Assembly: GCA_020637795.1 (NCBI GenBank)
Contig: JACKJT010000001.1
Span: 1,798,001-1,862,000, forward strand
DNA from: Hoeflea sp.
GTDB taxonomy: Bacteria > Pseudomonadota > Alphaproteobacteria > Rhizobiales > Rhizobiaceae
Direction: 5' to 3'
Length of the DNA stretch: 64,000 bases
Part shown: positions 43,702-52,105 of the stretch, one piece after another
Layout: the number at the start of each line of letters is the position of its first letter
Position numbering within the stretch: the first letter of the stretch is position 1
Position numbers and translations under genes: made by a program
The notes under the pieces: model-generated
What the model saw: the letters and a program-made list of their open reading frames with translations, nothing else
Database searches by the model: none
What the model was told of the DNA's origin: nothing

Positions 43702-44181
43702 ATGCGTAAATCCGCTCCCACCACCAACAGCAATGTGATCGCGTTTCCAAAGCCGCGACGGAAGCATCCTTCCGATACCTCGGTTCACCCTCAAAAACCT
43801 CTCACGCGCACGCCTAAACGGCGGCAGAGCAAATCCTCACCCGGGCTCCGACCTCCTCTTCATCCAAGCACGGCAAATGACGTGCTGCATCGACATCGCC
43901 AGCGAATTGAAATCCTGACGAACAAGGGTAATCCCACGCCTGAATTGATCGATGAGATCGCTCCGGGACTTGTCCGCAGAATCCTCCGCCTTGCTGGAAC
44001 AGGTGATACCGGCAAGGCCGAGCTACCCAAGCATTTGAAGCGCCGGCTTGATCTGTTGTGTCGCTTCAAGCATCCGGCCGGTCTGATCCTGAAAGACTGG
44101 CTCGATGGAAATCGGCGGTTCCTGCCCGCCAACATCCAGACAATTGCAGATTATTCCACCTGTTCACAGGAGCAAGAATGA
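43702..44181 (+). CDS. Hypothetical basic protein, 159 aa
   Basis: The N-terminal 60 residues are basic, Pro/Ser-rich and probably disordered (FPKPRRKHPSDTSVHPQKPL). The C-terminal 100 residues are helical (LIDEIAPGLVRRILRLAGTG, HLKRRLDLLCRFKHPAGLILKDWLDG). Its stop overlaps the first ATG of the AAA gene (ATGATGA region), so the two are translationally coupled. It could be an adaptor for the protease or a DNA-binding partner; no family is recognised. Confidence 0.65.
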   Translation: MRKSAPTTNSNVIAFPKPRRKHPSDTSVHPQKPLTRTPKRRQSKSSPGLRPPLHPSTANDVLHRHRQRIEILTNKGNPTPELIDEIAPGLVRRILRLAGTGDTGKAELPKHLKRRLDLLCRFKHPAGLILKDWLDGNRRFLPANIQTIADYSTCSQEQE

Positions 44182-46271
44182 TGAGCAAGATCAGCAAACG
44201 CGTTTCCAAATATCTCATTTCCCGCCAGCAGCGCGCCGCTCGGCTAGAAGCTTTTGGGCTTGCCATGGACGCCAGCATTCTCGAAAGTCAGCCACTAGCC
44301 GACACCGAGCACGGTGGTGTGGTCTGGAACCTCGCGGCGGAAATGGCAGCACTCTTGTCCGGTGATGTCGATCAAGACCGGGAAGTGATCCGTTCGCTTC
44401 TGGAAGCTTCTTCGCGAAACAGGAAACAGATCGAACGTAAGCTCGAATGTGGTGATCTGGACGCATTCAACATGGATGAAGAAGATGGCGCTAGCGAAAC
44501 TGTCGACGCATCCGGCACGTCCCCTGGAAACGCTTCGGGACATTCCGACACGCTGCCTGAAGCTGGCGGTGAAAGTGCGCTGTCCTCAAGCCCGACGTCC
44601 AAAGTAAACGGACCGATGACTGGAGAGGGCACGGCGACAAATTTGCCTTTCCAGAACATGGCAGAACTTCGGGATAATGTAGTGTCGATTGTGGCGGGCT
44701 TTGCGCCAGCATTAAAGGTTCCAGAAGTCTCTGCGGCGCTGCTGCTCGCACGGGCAATTGAGCAGGATGAGCATGCAATCGATCGACTGCTCTCGATTAT
44801 GAGACGGAGGAAATTCATTGTTGGTGTACAGGTCCCAGTCAGGGATTTCGAGCGTCACTTCGGCTATCTGCTCGAAGACGGCTTGGCGTTGCCTTTTCAT
44901 GTGTCGCTCGAACCGATCGCCGAAGGCCCAACTCTGACTGGGCGCTTCAAAGCACTTGCAGATACAATGCCACGGAAATCCTTCAGCTGTTTCGGAAGCG
45001 CTTCGTTAAAGCGGTACGACGACGATGACGAACTTCGCACAATCGTATCGAAGCGGGTTTTGACGGCACTCAAGCCGCTCATCATTTGCGATGAGCGCGA
45101 CCGGCCACTGCCAGCAAGGCTTGTAGCTGTCGCGGACATGGTGATTTTGGGAAACAACATCGATGCAAGCCTGATCGCTGATGTGCTTGCTATCTGCCAC
45201 GACATCCCGATCAGTCGCACTTGGTTCCTCATGAAGGAACTCGACTTCCAACCACAACATCTCGGCATTGATGATCTCGCGATCGCAATCCGCCCTGGAC
45301 GGTCGCTGACCAAGATCATCGCAATCCTGTTGACGCTTGAAGCCGAAAACCGGGCCATGGCCGAAGCCAAAGAGGACGAAGACAAGGAGCGCCGATTGGG
45401 CACTCTGATGACACGGTCGGAAACAAAGAAGCGTGAGAAATATGCGGGCTGCTTCGACATCATCGATCCAGTTAAAGAACCGACCGCGTCAGAACCAGCC
45501 AAGGGGCAGACCGCGAAGCAGTCTGCCAAACCGTCCACCGGAAAGGATCACCTGTTCGTTGAAAATTTGGCCGGATATGGCGATGCCCGGCAGTGGGCGC
45601 TTGATCTCAAGGGCGACCTTGGGGCGTTCGGGAACAAGGAAGTCGCATGGTCTGATCTCAGTTCACGGCTGCTGCTCTCCGGGCCGCCCGGCACAGGCAA
45701 GACAACATTCGCAAAGGCACTCTGCAACACGCTTCAGGTTCCGCTGGTCGCGACGTCGGTTGCGAGATGGCTGGAAGCGTCGAACCTTGGCGATGTTCTG
45801 GCAGCGATGAATGCAACATTCGAACATGCCACTCGCAGTGCACCTTGCATCCTGTTCATCGATGAAGTCGATAACGTCGGAAACCGCGGCGGCAGTGACC
45901 GGCCTTATGATGATTACTGGTCAAGCCTCGTCAATCGCGTGCTCGAATTGCTGGACGGGGCCTCGAAAACCGAGGGCGTCATTGTCGTTGGCGCGACCAA
46001 CAGGCCCGACAAGATCGATCCGGCCCTTCTGCGCTCAGGTCGGCTTGAGAAGCACATTGTCATTCCACAGCCGGATACGGCGGCTCTGGCGAAAATCATT
46101 GCGCATCATCTGGGTAGCGATCTCGATGCGGTCTTGAACAGCAGTGAGATTGGCAGGTCCATCGGTCGCAGTTCGGCTGAGACCTTGCCTGAACCCCGCG
46201 CCACCAACATTGCCGACAACGGCAGCAATCAATCCAGCGATAGCAAACAAGGGGTACTCATCAATGGATAA
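44178..46271 (+). CDS. FtsH-like AAA+ ATPase, peptidase-less, 697 aa
   Basis: The first 470 residues are a helical, family-unknown region with an acidic linker. The AAA core follows: Walker A LLLSGPPGTGKTTFAKAL (about 497-514), Walker B CILFIDEVDNVGNRGG (about 556-571), and the second region of homology ATNRPDKIDPALLRSGRLEK (about 605-624), closely like FtsH. The protein stops after IPQPDTAALAKIIAHHLG and a Ser/Asn-rich tail. The AAA lid helices and the zinc peptidase domain are not here but begin the next gene, which overlaps by eight bases. There is no membrane segment at the N terminus, unlike FtsH. Start choice: two adjacent ATG codons, the first taken. Confidence 0.85.
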   Translation: MMSKISKRVSKYLISRQQRAARLEAFGLAMDASILESQPLADTEHGGVVWNLAAEMAALLSGDVDQDREVIRSLLEASSRNRKQIERKLECGDLDAFNMDEEDGASETVDASGTSPGNASGHSDTLPEAGGESALSSSPTSKVNGPMTGEGTATNLPFQNMAELRDNVVSIVAGFAPALKVPEVSAALLLARAIEQDEHAIDRLLSIMRRRKFIVGVQVPVRDFERHFGYLLEDGLALPFHVSLEPIAEGPTLTGRFKALADTMPRKSFSCFGSASLKRYDDDDELRTIVSKRVLTALKPLIICDERDRPLPARLVAVADMVILGNNIDASLIADVLAICHDIPISRTWFLMKELDFQPQHLGIDDLAIAIRPGRSLTKIIAILLTLEAENRAMAEAKEDEDKERRLGTLMTRSETKKREKYAGCFDIIDPVKEPTASEPAKGQTAKQSAKPSTGKDHLFVENLAGYGDARQWALDLKGDLGAFGNKEVAWSDLSSRLLLSGPPGTGKTTFAKALCNTLQVPLVATSVARWLEASNLGDVLAAMNATFEHATRSAPCILFIDEVDNVGNRGGSDRPYDDYWSSLVNRVLELLDGASKTEGVIVVGATNRPDKIDPALLRSGRLEKHIVIPQPDTAALAKIIAHHLGSDLDAVLNSSEIGRSIGRSSAETLPEPRATNIADNGSNQSSDSKQGVLING

Positions 46272-47040
46272 TACTCATCTATCCGCTGCAGCGCGCGATT
46301 TGAACCCGGTACTCCTACCTTTGGCGCTGGCTGCCGCGGGCAGCACAGGTGCAGACATCGAGCGTCTGATCCGTGAGGCTCGCCAGAAAGCTCGCCGTGA
46401 AAGGCGGCAACTCACTTACAGCGACATCAATGCAGCGCTCACCGTGGGCCAAGCAGCTATGCCACCAGAGCTGGTCTGGCGCATTGCTGTTCACGAAGCT
46501 GGCCACGCGCTGGCCTGGACTCTATTCGATATCGCAACCGTCCAAACGGCAACGGTCGGAAATGGGTCCGGAGGCTTTGTCGAATGCGAAATGCGACAGG
46601 GTGTTGTCCAAACTCAAACCTGGCTCAATCAGATGATTGCTTGCGCACTTGCCGGACAAGCAGCCGAAAAGCTCATCTTTGGCGAAGCTGGTGTTGGCGC
46701 TGGTGGAAGTGAAAGGTCTGATCTTGCGCGAGCGACAAGGTTTGCGACTGACGCTGAAACGAACGTAGGTTTCGGCAGGGCTCAGCCGTTGCTCTATCGA
46801 TCATTAGATGAACAGCCCTCCATGCTGTCCCTTGATCGACAGCTTGCGCAGCATGTTCATGAACGGCTTGAAGCTTCAGAGAGGATGGCTCTCGAACTGC
46901 TATCTCTGCATCACGCTGCATTGTTAGCACTGGCAACCCGCCTTGCAGAAGCAAAGACCCTTGATGGCGGCGAAGTGAGAGCACTGCTTGCTCAGGAAAT
47001 GAATGCCGCCGCAACGGGCTCCAAAAAAGCGGCGCCTTGA
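46264..47040 (+). CDS. FtsH-like M41 zinc peptidase with AAA lid, 258 aa
   Basis: Residues about 16-60 read as the AAA lid of FtsH, including the sensor-2 style GSTGADIERLIREARQKARR. The peptidase motif HEAGHAL (about 77-83) gives the two zinc histidines and catalytic glutamate. The later GGSERSDLARATRFA corresponds to the FtsH stretch that carries the third zinc ligand (D). It lacks Walker motifs and must work with the ATPase encoded just upstream, whose 3' end it overlaps by eight bases in the +1 frame. The pair equals one FtsH cut inside the lid domain, without the membrane anchor. Confidence 0.85.
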   Translation: MDNTHLSAAARDLNPVLLPLALAAAGSTGADIERLIREARQKARRERRQLTYSDINAALTVGQAAMPPELVWRIAVHEAGHALAWTLFDIATVQTATVGNGSGGFVECEMRQGVVQTQTWLNQMIACALAGQAAEKLIFGEAGVGAGGSERSDLARATRFATDAETNVGFGRAQPLLYRSLDEQPSMLSLDRQLAQHVHERLEASERMALELLSLHHAALLALATRLAEAKTLDGGEVRALLAQEMNAAATGSKKAAP

Positions 47041-47218
47041 AACTGCGATTCAGAATTCGGCTTCCGCGATTCCAAAGTAGGCCTTCGCGATTCTGAATGC
47101 TGAAACGGCGAGTCCGACCCAGGATTCGACGTTTCGGAAATCAGTCCCCGCGTTGCCAGATTCAGCCTTGGTGATTCCGACTTCAGCGCAGCCGTTTCCA
47201 ACCTAGGAATCTGCGATT
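47041..47218. repeat. Degenerate GATTC-centred short repeats
   Basis: Directly after the peptidase gene, units near 22 bases long recur with the core (T/C)GCGATTC: at 47044, 47067, 47089 and, more degenerate, 47131, 47159, 47184 and 47212. Related units are seen again at 47801-47845. Read on the minus strand they give repeating NSESRK-like peptides, but no ribosome site supports a gene. The function is unknown. Confidence 0.5.
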
Positions 47219-47314
47219 CACGTCAGACGATCAGCGGCCTTCACGATCATGATTTGCGTGAAGGCGTGAATCAGCTAACCCAGGGGCAGGGCGGGCCCTC
47301 GTTAAGGAAGGCTC

Positions 47315-47545
47315 ATGATGACAAAATGGCACAAGCGGAAACCCGAACTGACGTCTGCACAGATCGATGACCTCGTCGCCTGGACGACAGACTTGCATAA
47401 AGACCTTGTCCCGCTGCTTTGCGAACTGAAGCCCCAATCCGAACACTACAATGCAGTCGTTGACCTGAGCGATGCTCTGGCACGGACAATCCGTAAGGTC
47501 TCGGGCGATGAACCCAAATGGATGCAGCCCCGCATCAGCCGTTAA
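47315..47545 (+). CDS. Small hypothetical protein, 76 aa
   Basis: The tandem ATGs are preceded by AAGGAAGG. The 76 residues are helical and charged (LTSAQIDDLVAWTTDLHKDLVPLLCELKPQSEHY, NAVVDLSDALARTIRKV). The clear ribosome site and amphipathic pattern support a real gene. No family is recognised. It follows the peptidase gene by 274 bases and is in the same direction. Confidence 0.55.
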   Translation: MMTKWHKRKPELTSAQIDDLVAWTTDLHKDLVPLLCELKPQSEHYNAVVDLSDALARTIRKVSGDEPKWMQPRISR

Positions 47546-47998
47546 CGCCAACAGCAATTCAGGCCCGTGGATGCTGGCAAAGGCAAGTGGCGGCGGCGGG
47601 CTTGGAAATTGTTTTTACTGCCAACGCTCCATCCACTCAAGGCGGGAGCGGGGAGGCCAGCAAACCCATGCGCCGCAACTTAATATCCATTGAAGCAACG
47701 TGCAGGGGACCCGATTCAAGTCATCGCGACGTCAGCTCAATTCGAAATGACATGCGGGCAACTCGAAACAAGTCATCTCAATTTATCTTGTCGCGATTCT
47801 GAATTCGGTCTTGCCGATTCGAAACCGGGAAACCGCGATTCCTCCTCGCACGCCGTTTGTGGCATTGGGGATAAAGAACCTCGAAACCAGCCCGCTGACC
47901 AACCCCTTCCAGACTGTTAACATTGGCTGGCAAACGCCGTTTGTTGCTTGCATCGCCGGCCATCAGACTGGGTCTCCATGATGAACACGGAGGTCAGG
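47546..47998. other. Non-coding region with CAAACGCCGTTTG-type sites
   Basis: No gene is evident in these 453 bases. Two copies of an ACGCCGTTTGT motif lie at 47850-47862 and 47931-47946, the second inside the perfect odd palindrome CAAACGCCGTTTG. GATTC repeats recur at 47801-47845. The next gene has a strong GGAGGTCAGG at 47989. Confidence 0.5.
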
Positions 47999-48319
47999 AT
48001 GATGAAAAAGTCAAAACGGGAAGTCAATTCCGAGCAGCGAGCGCGGCAGCAGAGAGTAAGAGACGAGGCGCGTGATCGACGTCGCCCATCTCGGGATGAT
48101 CTGGCGCGCATGCTGCTATGGAAAATGATCATGAGCACAGAGAAGCACAAACTCGGACGGCGCGACGCGTTGGATCGGCTTCGCGATGAGATCGTCGATG
48201 GCCTTGATCTTCAGGGGTTTGATGTCCGCGAAAGCGAAGACGTCTTTGAGGAGCTAGCCGCTCGCTATGCCGACGGTCTCTTTCCATTCCGCCCAAAACG
48301 GCATCTGAAGCCTGCCTGA
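47999..48319 (+). CDS. Small basic protein, 106 aa, flanked by shared palindromic sites
   Basis: The ATG pair at 47999 has GGAGGTCAGG directly upstream. The N-terminal third is strongly basic (MMKKSKREVNSEQRARQQRV, then RDEARDRRRPSRDDLAR). The rest forms helices (MLLWKMIMSTEKHKLGRRDALDRL and DVFEELAARYADGLFPF). The composition suggests nucleic acid binding. Copies of the CAAACGCCGTT motif occur on both sides of the gene, so it may be the regulator or initiator that binds them; this is inference. Confidence 0.6.
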   Translation: MMKKSKREVNSEQRARQQRVRDEARDRRRPSRDDLARMLLWKMIMSTEKHKLGRRDALDRLRDEIVDGLDLQGFDVRESEDVFEELAARYADGLFPFRPKRHLKPA

Positions 48320-48699
48320 CTGGCATCTTGTCAGCTCCATCCCACAAACGCCGTTTAACCAATCGTATCTGTTTTCTCCCCGTTACTATTTATAACGGCG
48401 TTTGTGAGGGAATCGCTGCAGCATGGCTCAATTTGTGCGAAACCTGCTTGGCCGCAAGGCCGACGGGGTGTGTAGTGTGATCTAAGCGGTGGGCCGCACC
48501 TTCCCCACTTGCTGCCCTGTTTTACCTGACTTCAATCCGGTGCCACCTTTTTCATACTCAAGGCGCTGGTCCGGGTTTGGGGAGAGCGCCCAGTCGCTGG
48601 CATGATCAAACCGTCGGCGTCATCAAGCTGCTCGAACCCCAAGAGTATGTGAACCACTCTGCAGCCGTAGGAGATAGAGAGGATCGAAACGGGCTCGGT
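48320..48699. promoter_or_regulatory. Intergenic region with 13-bp inverted repeat
   Basis: CACAAACGCCGTT at 48343-48355 and its exact complement AACGGCGTTTGTG at 48394-48406 flank an AT-rich 38-base centre (TTTATAA-like). This repeats the motif found at 47850 and 47931. The remaining bases to 48699 show no gene. The region separates the small basic gene from the end of the defence-like operon read from the right. Confidence 0.5.
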
Positions 48700-50544
48700 C
48701 TAGACTGCCTTCCACAGCAGTTTGGAAATATCAAAAAGGAGTTTCTGCCGCTGCTCAAGTTCGCCCGGTCCAAATTTTCCGCACGCTTCAAATACAAGCC
48801 CAGTTTCATTCATGAACCCTTCGAAATCCTTTTTCGATTTGTAGCTGTCGGCGCGCAGTGATTCATTCCAATGCAATGTCTTCGCATATGATTGCAATTT
48901 CTTGGAATAGATCTCGTTGTTGCTGGAAATATTGTCTTTCCCCTTCAATAACAAGACGCCACCAAGCTTGTTGCGGTCCGCCTCGAAACGCTCCTCGTCA
49001 TTCTCGAAAGCGTCAAGGCTTTCCTTGTTATGAGAAAGAATATGCTCGATGTGAAATCCGTTCACTACTCCGGTTTTCGTGACAAGGTCACCGAACGGAT
49101 GCTTTTCTCCAGAATTGGTTCCACGTGCAATGAAGCGGTCAACGCGTGCGAAAAAATATCGAGTAAAGCGAGTCGGTATGTCCGTAATCGAAGTGTTTCT
49201 GAATTGGCCGTATTCGAATGTGTTTGAAACCTCAGTGCCCCTGCGTTTTTCAAGTAGTTCAGTCAGCTTTTTCTCGAACACCGTCGAGATTTCACTTGCA
49301 CCCTTATCGCGTATGCCAACTGATATCTCGAAAATAGCATCGGAGAATTCGTTGCTATCATAGGAGCGCTGCAGGCGGAGCAGCGAGAAAAGACGATCAA
49401 TGTTGTATGGAACCAGTTTGAGCTTGTCGTCTTCTTCCGGATCATTCACCGTGCATGCAGACAGCATCAAAAGGAACTGGCTGTCCATCTCGTTGAGGCG
49501 ATTGTAGTAGATTGCCTCGAAACCTTCCTCCTCGGACTCAGACAATCGCCATATCCGGTCATATAGCCGAGAGTAATAGTCCAGGTCGTCATCGAGAAAT
49601 GTCTTTACGCGAACGGGATCGCGCTCAAGCTTGAGCTTTTCATTTAGGTCCGGCTTGAATATTTCGCGGTGATAGTCGCTATCAAATCGCTGTCCGGCTT
49701 TGCGGTTGTCGGCAAACTTTGCCTTCAGGAAGTAGATTAGAAACGCATCTATCTCGTCCGGCTTATGCCGATTTATGCGCGCTACGCATGTCTCCCATTT
49801 TTCATTGTAGTTTCCAGAATCCAGTTCGATCTTGTCAATCTGACCTAGCAGTTTGCCTTTAAGGATCTCATAAGGACGCAGGCGGACACCACGGTCATTG
49901 ATTACCTCGAAGACCATGGGGACGTCTGTTTGCTCAACTGAAAGGTTGATCAAAACTAGCCGGTGCAAGAAGTAGAAAACGAACGTCTCAAATTTGTGGG
50001 AGCTGGCAAGTTTCTGCTCCAGGTAGCTGTGGATCAGATTGTAATTGCTCAGCATGTTTTCAGCTGTGATACCGCTCTCAGTCGGAATCTGGTCATCGTC
50101 ATCGAAGAGCGCTTGAAGCGTCTCCGTATGGCGCTCATGGTTCATCCAGAATTGGGTCTGGAATCCGGCTTGTCCAGCAATTTTGCTGCCGATCCAGCCC
50201 TTGAGCTTAGATTTCAGCTCCTCTGAGCGGTGAAGCAGATTGATCAGTATCAGCGTCAAGGTTGTGAGCCTCTGCTGACCGTCCACAACATAGACGCGAC
50301 CGTCGATCGTATTGGTGACGTAAGTGTTCAAGTAGTACCATGGATACTTTGCCGCGACAGTTTCCGGCTTAGGGTCCAGGCTCTTGTTTTTTTCATAGGT
50401 GACATCAAACCCATAGAAAATATCGTCGATGAGGCGACGGACAGGTTCTTCTGTCCATTTGTAATCACGCTGATAGAAGTCAATGTGGTATGCCGTGGTG
50501 CCGAAGAGCTTGTCTATATTCTGCTTTTCAGGTGAAATATCCAT
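48700..50544 (-). CDS. GmrSD-like DUF262/DUF1524 protein, 614 aa
   Basis: The N-terminal DUF262 domain has FYQRDYKWTEEPVRRLIDDI (about 24-43) and the nucleotide-handling motif YVVDGQQRLTTLTLI (about 85-99). The C-terminal DUF1524 domain has the HNH-like GFHIEHILSHN (about 492-502). This is the architecture of single-chain GmrSD type IV restriction enzymes, which cut DNA with modified, often glucosylated, bases. Length is normal. It is the last gene of a minus-strand cluster whose upstream members are an MBL-fold protein, a nuclease and a truncated type ISP enzyme. The start ATG is taken 69 bases after the MBL stop. Confidence 0.88.
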   Translation of the reverse strand: MDISPEKQNIDKLFGTTAYHIDFYQRDYKWTEEPVRRLIDDIFYGFDVTYEKNKSLDPKPETVAAKYPWYYLNTYVTNTIDGRVYVVDGQQRLTTLTLILINLLHRSEELKSKLKGWIGSKIAGQAGFQTQFWMNHERHTETLQALFDDDDQIPTESGITAENMLSNYNLIHSYLEQKLASSHKFETFVFYFLHRLVLINLSVEQTDVPMVFEVINDRGVRLRPYEILKGKLLGQIDKIELDSGNYNEKWETCVARINRHKPDEIDAFLIYFLKAKFADNRKAGQRFDSDYHREIFKPDLNEKLKLERDPVRVKTFLDDDLDYYSRLYDRIWRLSESEEEGFEAIYYNRLNEMDSQFLLMLSACTVNDPEEDDKLKLVPYNIDRLFSLLRLQRSYDSNEFSDAIFEISVGIRDKGASEISTVFEKKLTELLEKRRGTEVSNTFEYGQFRNTSITDIPTRFTRYFFARVDRFIARGTNSGEKHPFGDLVTKTGVVNGFHIEHILSHNKESLDAFENDEERFEADRNKLGGVLLLKGKDNISSNNEIYSKKLQSYAKTLHWNESLRADSYKSKKDFEGFMNETGLVFEACGKFGPGELEQRQKLLFDISKLLWKAV

Positions 50545-50613
50545 TCAATCATCTTTCATTGGATCATTGCAAAGTGCCAGCTTCCAACGATGCGGATTCT
50601 ATGAAAATGTGCT

Positions 50614-52092
50614 TCACATTTTCCGCTTAGGCACGCCACATTTGCCGCCTTGATCGGCAGGCCATGACCAGTCGCGGCCGTCTGTGTTGATTTGAACCAG
50701 CTGAGACCATCCGCTGCCGTGACATTGATAGCATTGTGCACAGCGGCGGTTCGTTACCCCCAAGAACCGAGAAAGCGTCTGGTTCCAAACACCGCCATTG
50801 CGGACAGCTATGCTTTCGTCAAATAAAGCTGCCAGCCATTTTCCCAGCATCTTGTAAGCATGGTCATTGTTGCGTGATCCATGATGCGCTGCAGTGTACA
50901 CAACAGGACGATCCGGCTGTACGAGATGGTTGTCAAAATCCCCTACTGGCCGGTCAATCCCGAAGGCAAGGCGAGAATCGCCCAGGAAGAGGACGCCAGG
51001 TTCATCATCAGTTTCCACCCGTTGAAACACAAGAGAGGCGACGTTCTGCTCCGTCAATGTCAGCTTAAAGAACATGAACTTCGCATCCGTCTCACGCCTG
51101 ACTTGTGTGAGCTCGACGGCGTTCAAAGGTTTTAGGAAGCCGGCCAGCCCACCGGAAGGTAGTGCCCCCTTTTCGAACTCGGGGAAATCAAACCATCGAA
51201 CCGGTATATCAAACATAGCCGCTGCACTGGATATCTCCCGGATTGCTTCTGCAGTATCGAGGGAGCTGCGAAACAGGCTTCTCGCAAGCTGGTTGTCTTC
51301 GGATGAGTCCTCAAAGCCTCGGTACCTGCGGTAGGTGTTGCCCTCTCCAGACCTGCTTTCAAAGACCACCATACCTGCCTGGAACTGCTCAAATACCTTT
51401 GCACGCTCGGTTAAAGGTTCAGCATGAAGCTCGCTCGTTTCCAAATCGGACCGGATTATTTCCCAATCATCTTCCGAGAAGCCCCATGAATTGGCTGCTC
51501 GCGTCGTCCGTCTGATGCCCTCCAAATCTGAGATGCGGCGATCACCATCACCGGCGGAGAAAACCTTAGTCTGACCATCTGTCGAAACTTCGGCTTCGGC
51601 GTACTGATCATGAAGCATCGATTGGATAGACCGAAATGCCCCCTCCCGGGTCGGCCGGACGCCCATTGGCTGGATTTCTTTATCGATCGCTCGCTGACGT
51701 CGTCCGATCTCGTATGCTGCAGCATTCGCCCCTTCATGGAGCATGGACGCCAGCCGATCCGGATTGGTCAGGGCATATTCCACAGCGCCAGCCCACCCCC
51801 CAGGCAGCCAGAATTCTCCGATGTCATTGCCCTCGGCCAACCAGGTCTTGATGAAGGCAGGAAAACCGCCGGCATGATCGTGATCGCGGTGGGTGCAAAT
51901 GGCGATGTCAATCGTGTCCGTTATCTCGGGACAATGCTCGCGGACGGCTTTATAGAGACCGTTCTTCGTCGGCCCCTCTAACTTCGATTGTCCGCCATCG
52001 ACGAGAATCACCCATCGTTTTCCGCCATGATCGGTTTCAAGAATGAAGCTTTCCCCGCTTGAGAGCGGTAAGGCAGTAAATCGCGACGCCAT
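50614..52092 (-). CDS. Metallo-beta-lactamase-fold hydrolase, ComEC-like, 492 aa
   Basis: The first strand pair and metal loop read WVILVDGGQSK, then ICTHRDHDHAGGFPAFI (about 65-81), a variant of HxHxDH in which the middle histidine is an aspartate, common in ComEC-type stand-alone proteins. The second metal region appears late: FLGDSRLAF and YTAAHHGSRNNDHAY (about 400-414). The middle is long and unfamiliar, and the last 40 residues are rich in Cys and His (RRCAQCYQCHG), perhaps a small zinc site. It is likely a phosphodiesterase or nuclease. It lies 13 bases after the nuclease gene, so is co-transcribed. Confidence 0.82.
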   Translation of the reverse strand: MASRFTALPLSSGESFILETDHGGKRWVILVDGGQSKLEGPTKNGLYKAVREHCPEITDTIDIAICTHRDHDHAGGFPAFIKTWLAEGNDIGEFWLPGGWAGAVEYALTNPDRLASMLHEGANAAAYEIGRRQRAIDKEIQPMGVRPTREGAFRSIQSMLHDQYAEAEVSTDGQTKVFSAGDGDRRISDLEGIRRTTRAANSWGFSEDDWEIIRSDLETSELHAEPLTERAKVFEQFQAGMVVFESRSGEGNTYRRYRGFEDSSEDNQLARSLFRSSLDTAEAIREISSAAAMFDIPVRWFDFPEFEKGALPSGGLAGFLKPLNAVELTQVRRETDAKFMFFKLTLTEQNVASLVFQRVETDDEPGVLFLGDSRLAFGIDRPVGDFDNHLVQPDRPVVYTAAHHGSRNNDHAYKMLGKWLAALFDESIAVRNGGVWNQTLSRFLGVTNRRCAQCYQCHGSGWSQLVQINTDGRDWSWPADQGGKCGVPKRKM

Positions 52093-52105
52093 AATCTTGC
52101 TCCGT

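Noticed and set aside
47041..47218. CRISPR array
   Set aside because: The repeats are degenerate, lack regular spacers and have no cas genes nearby.
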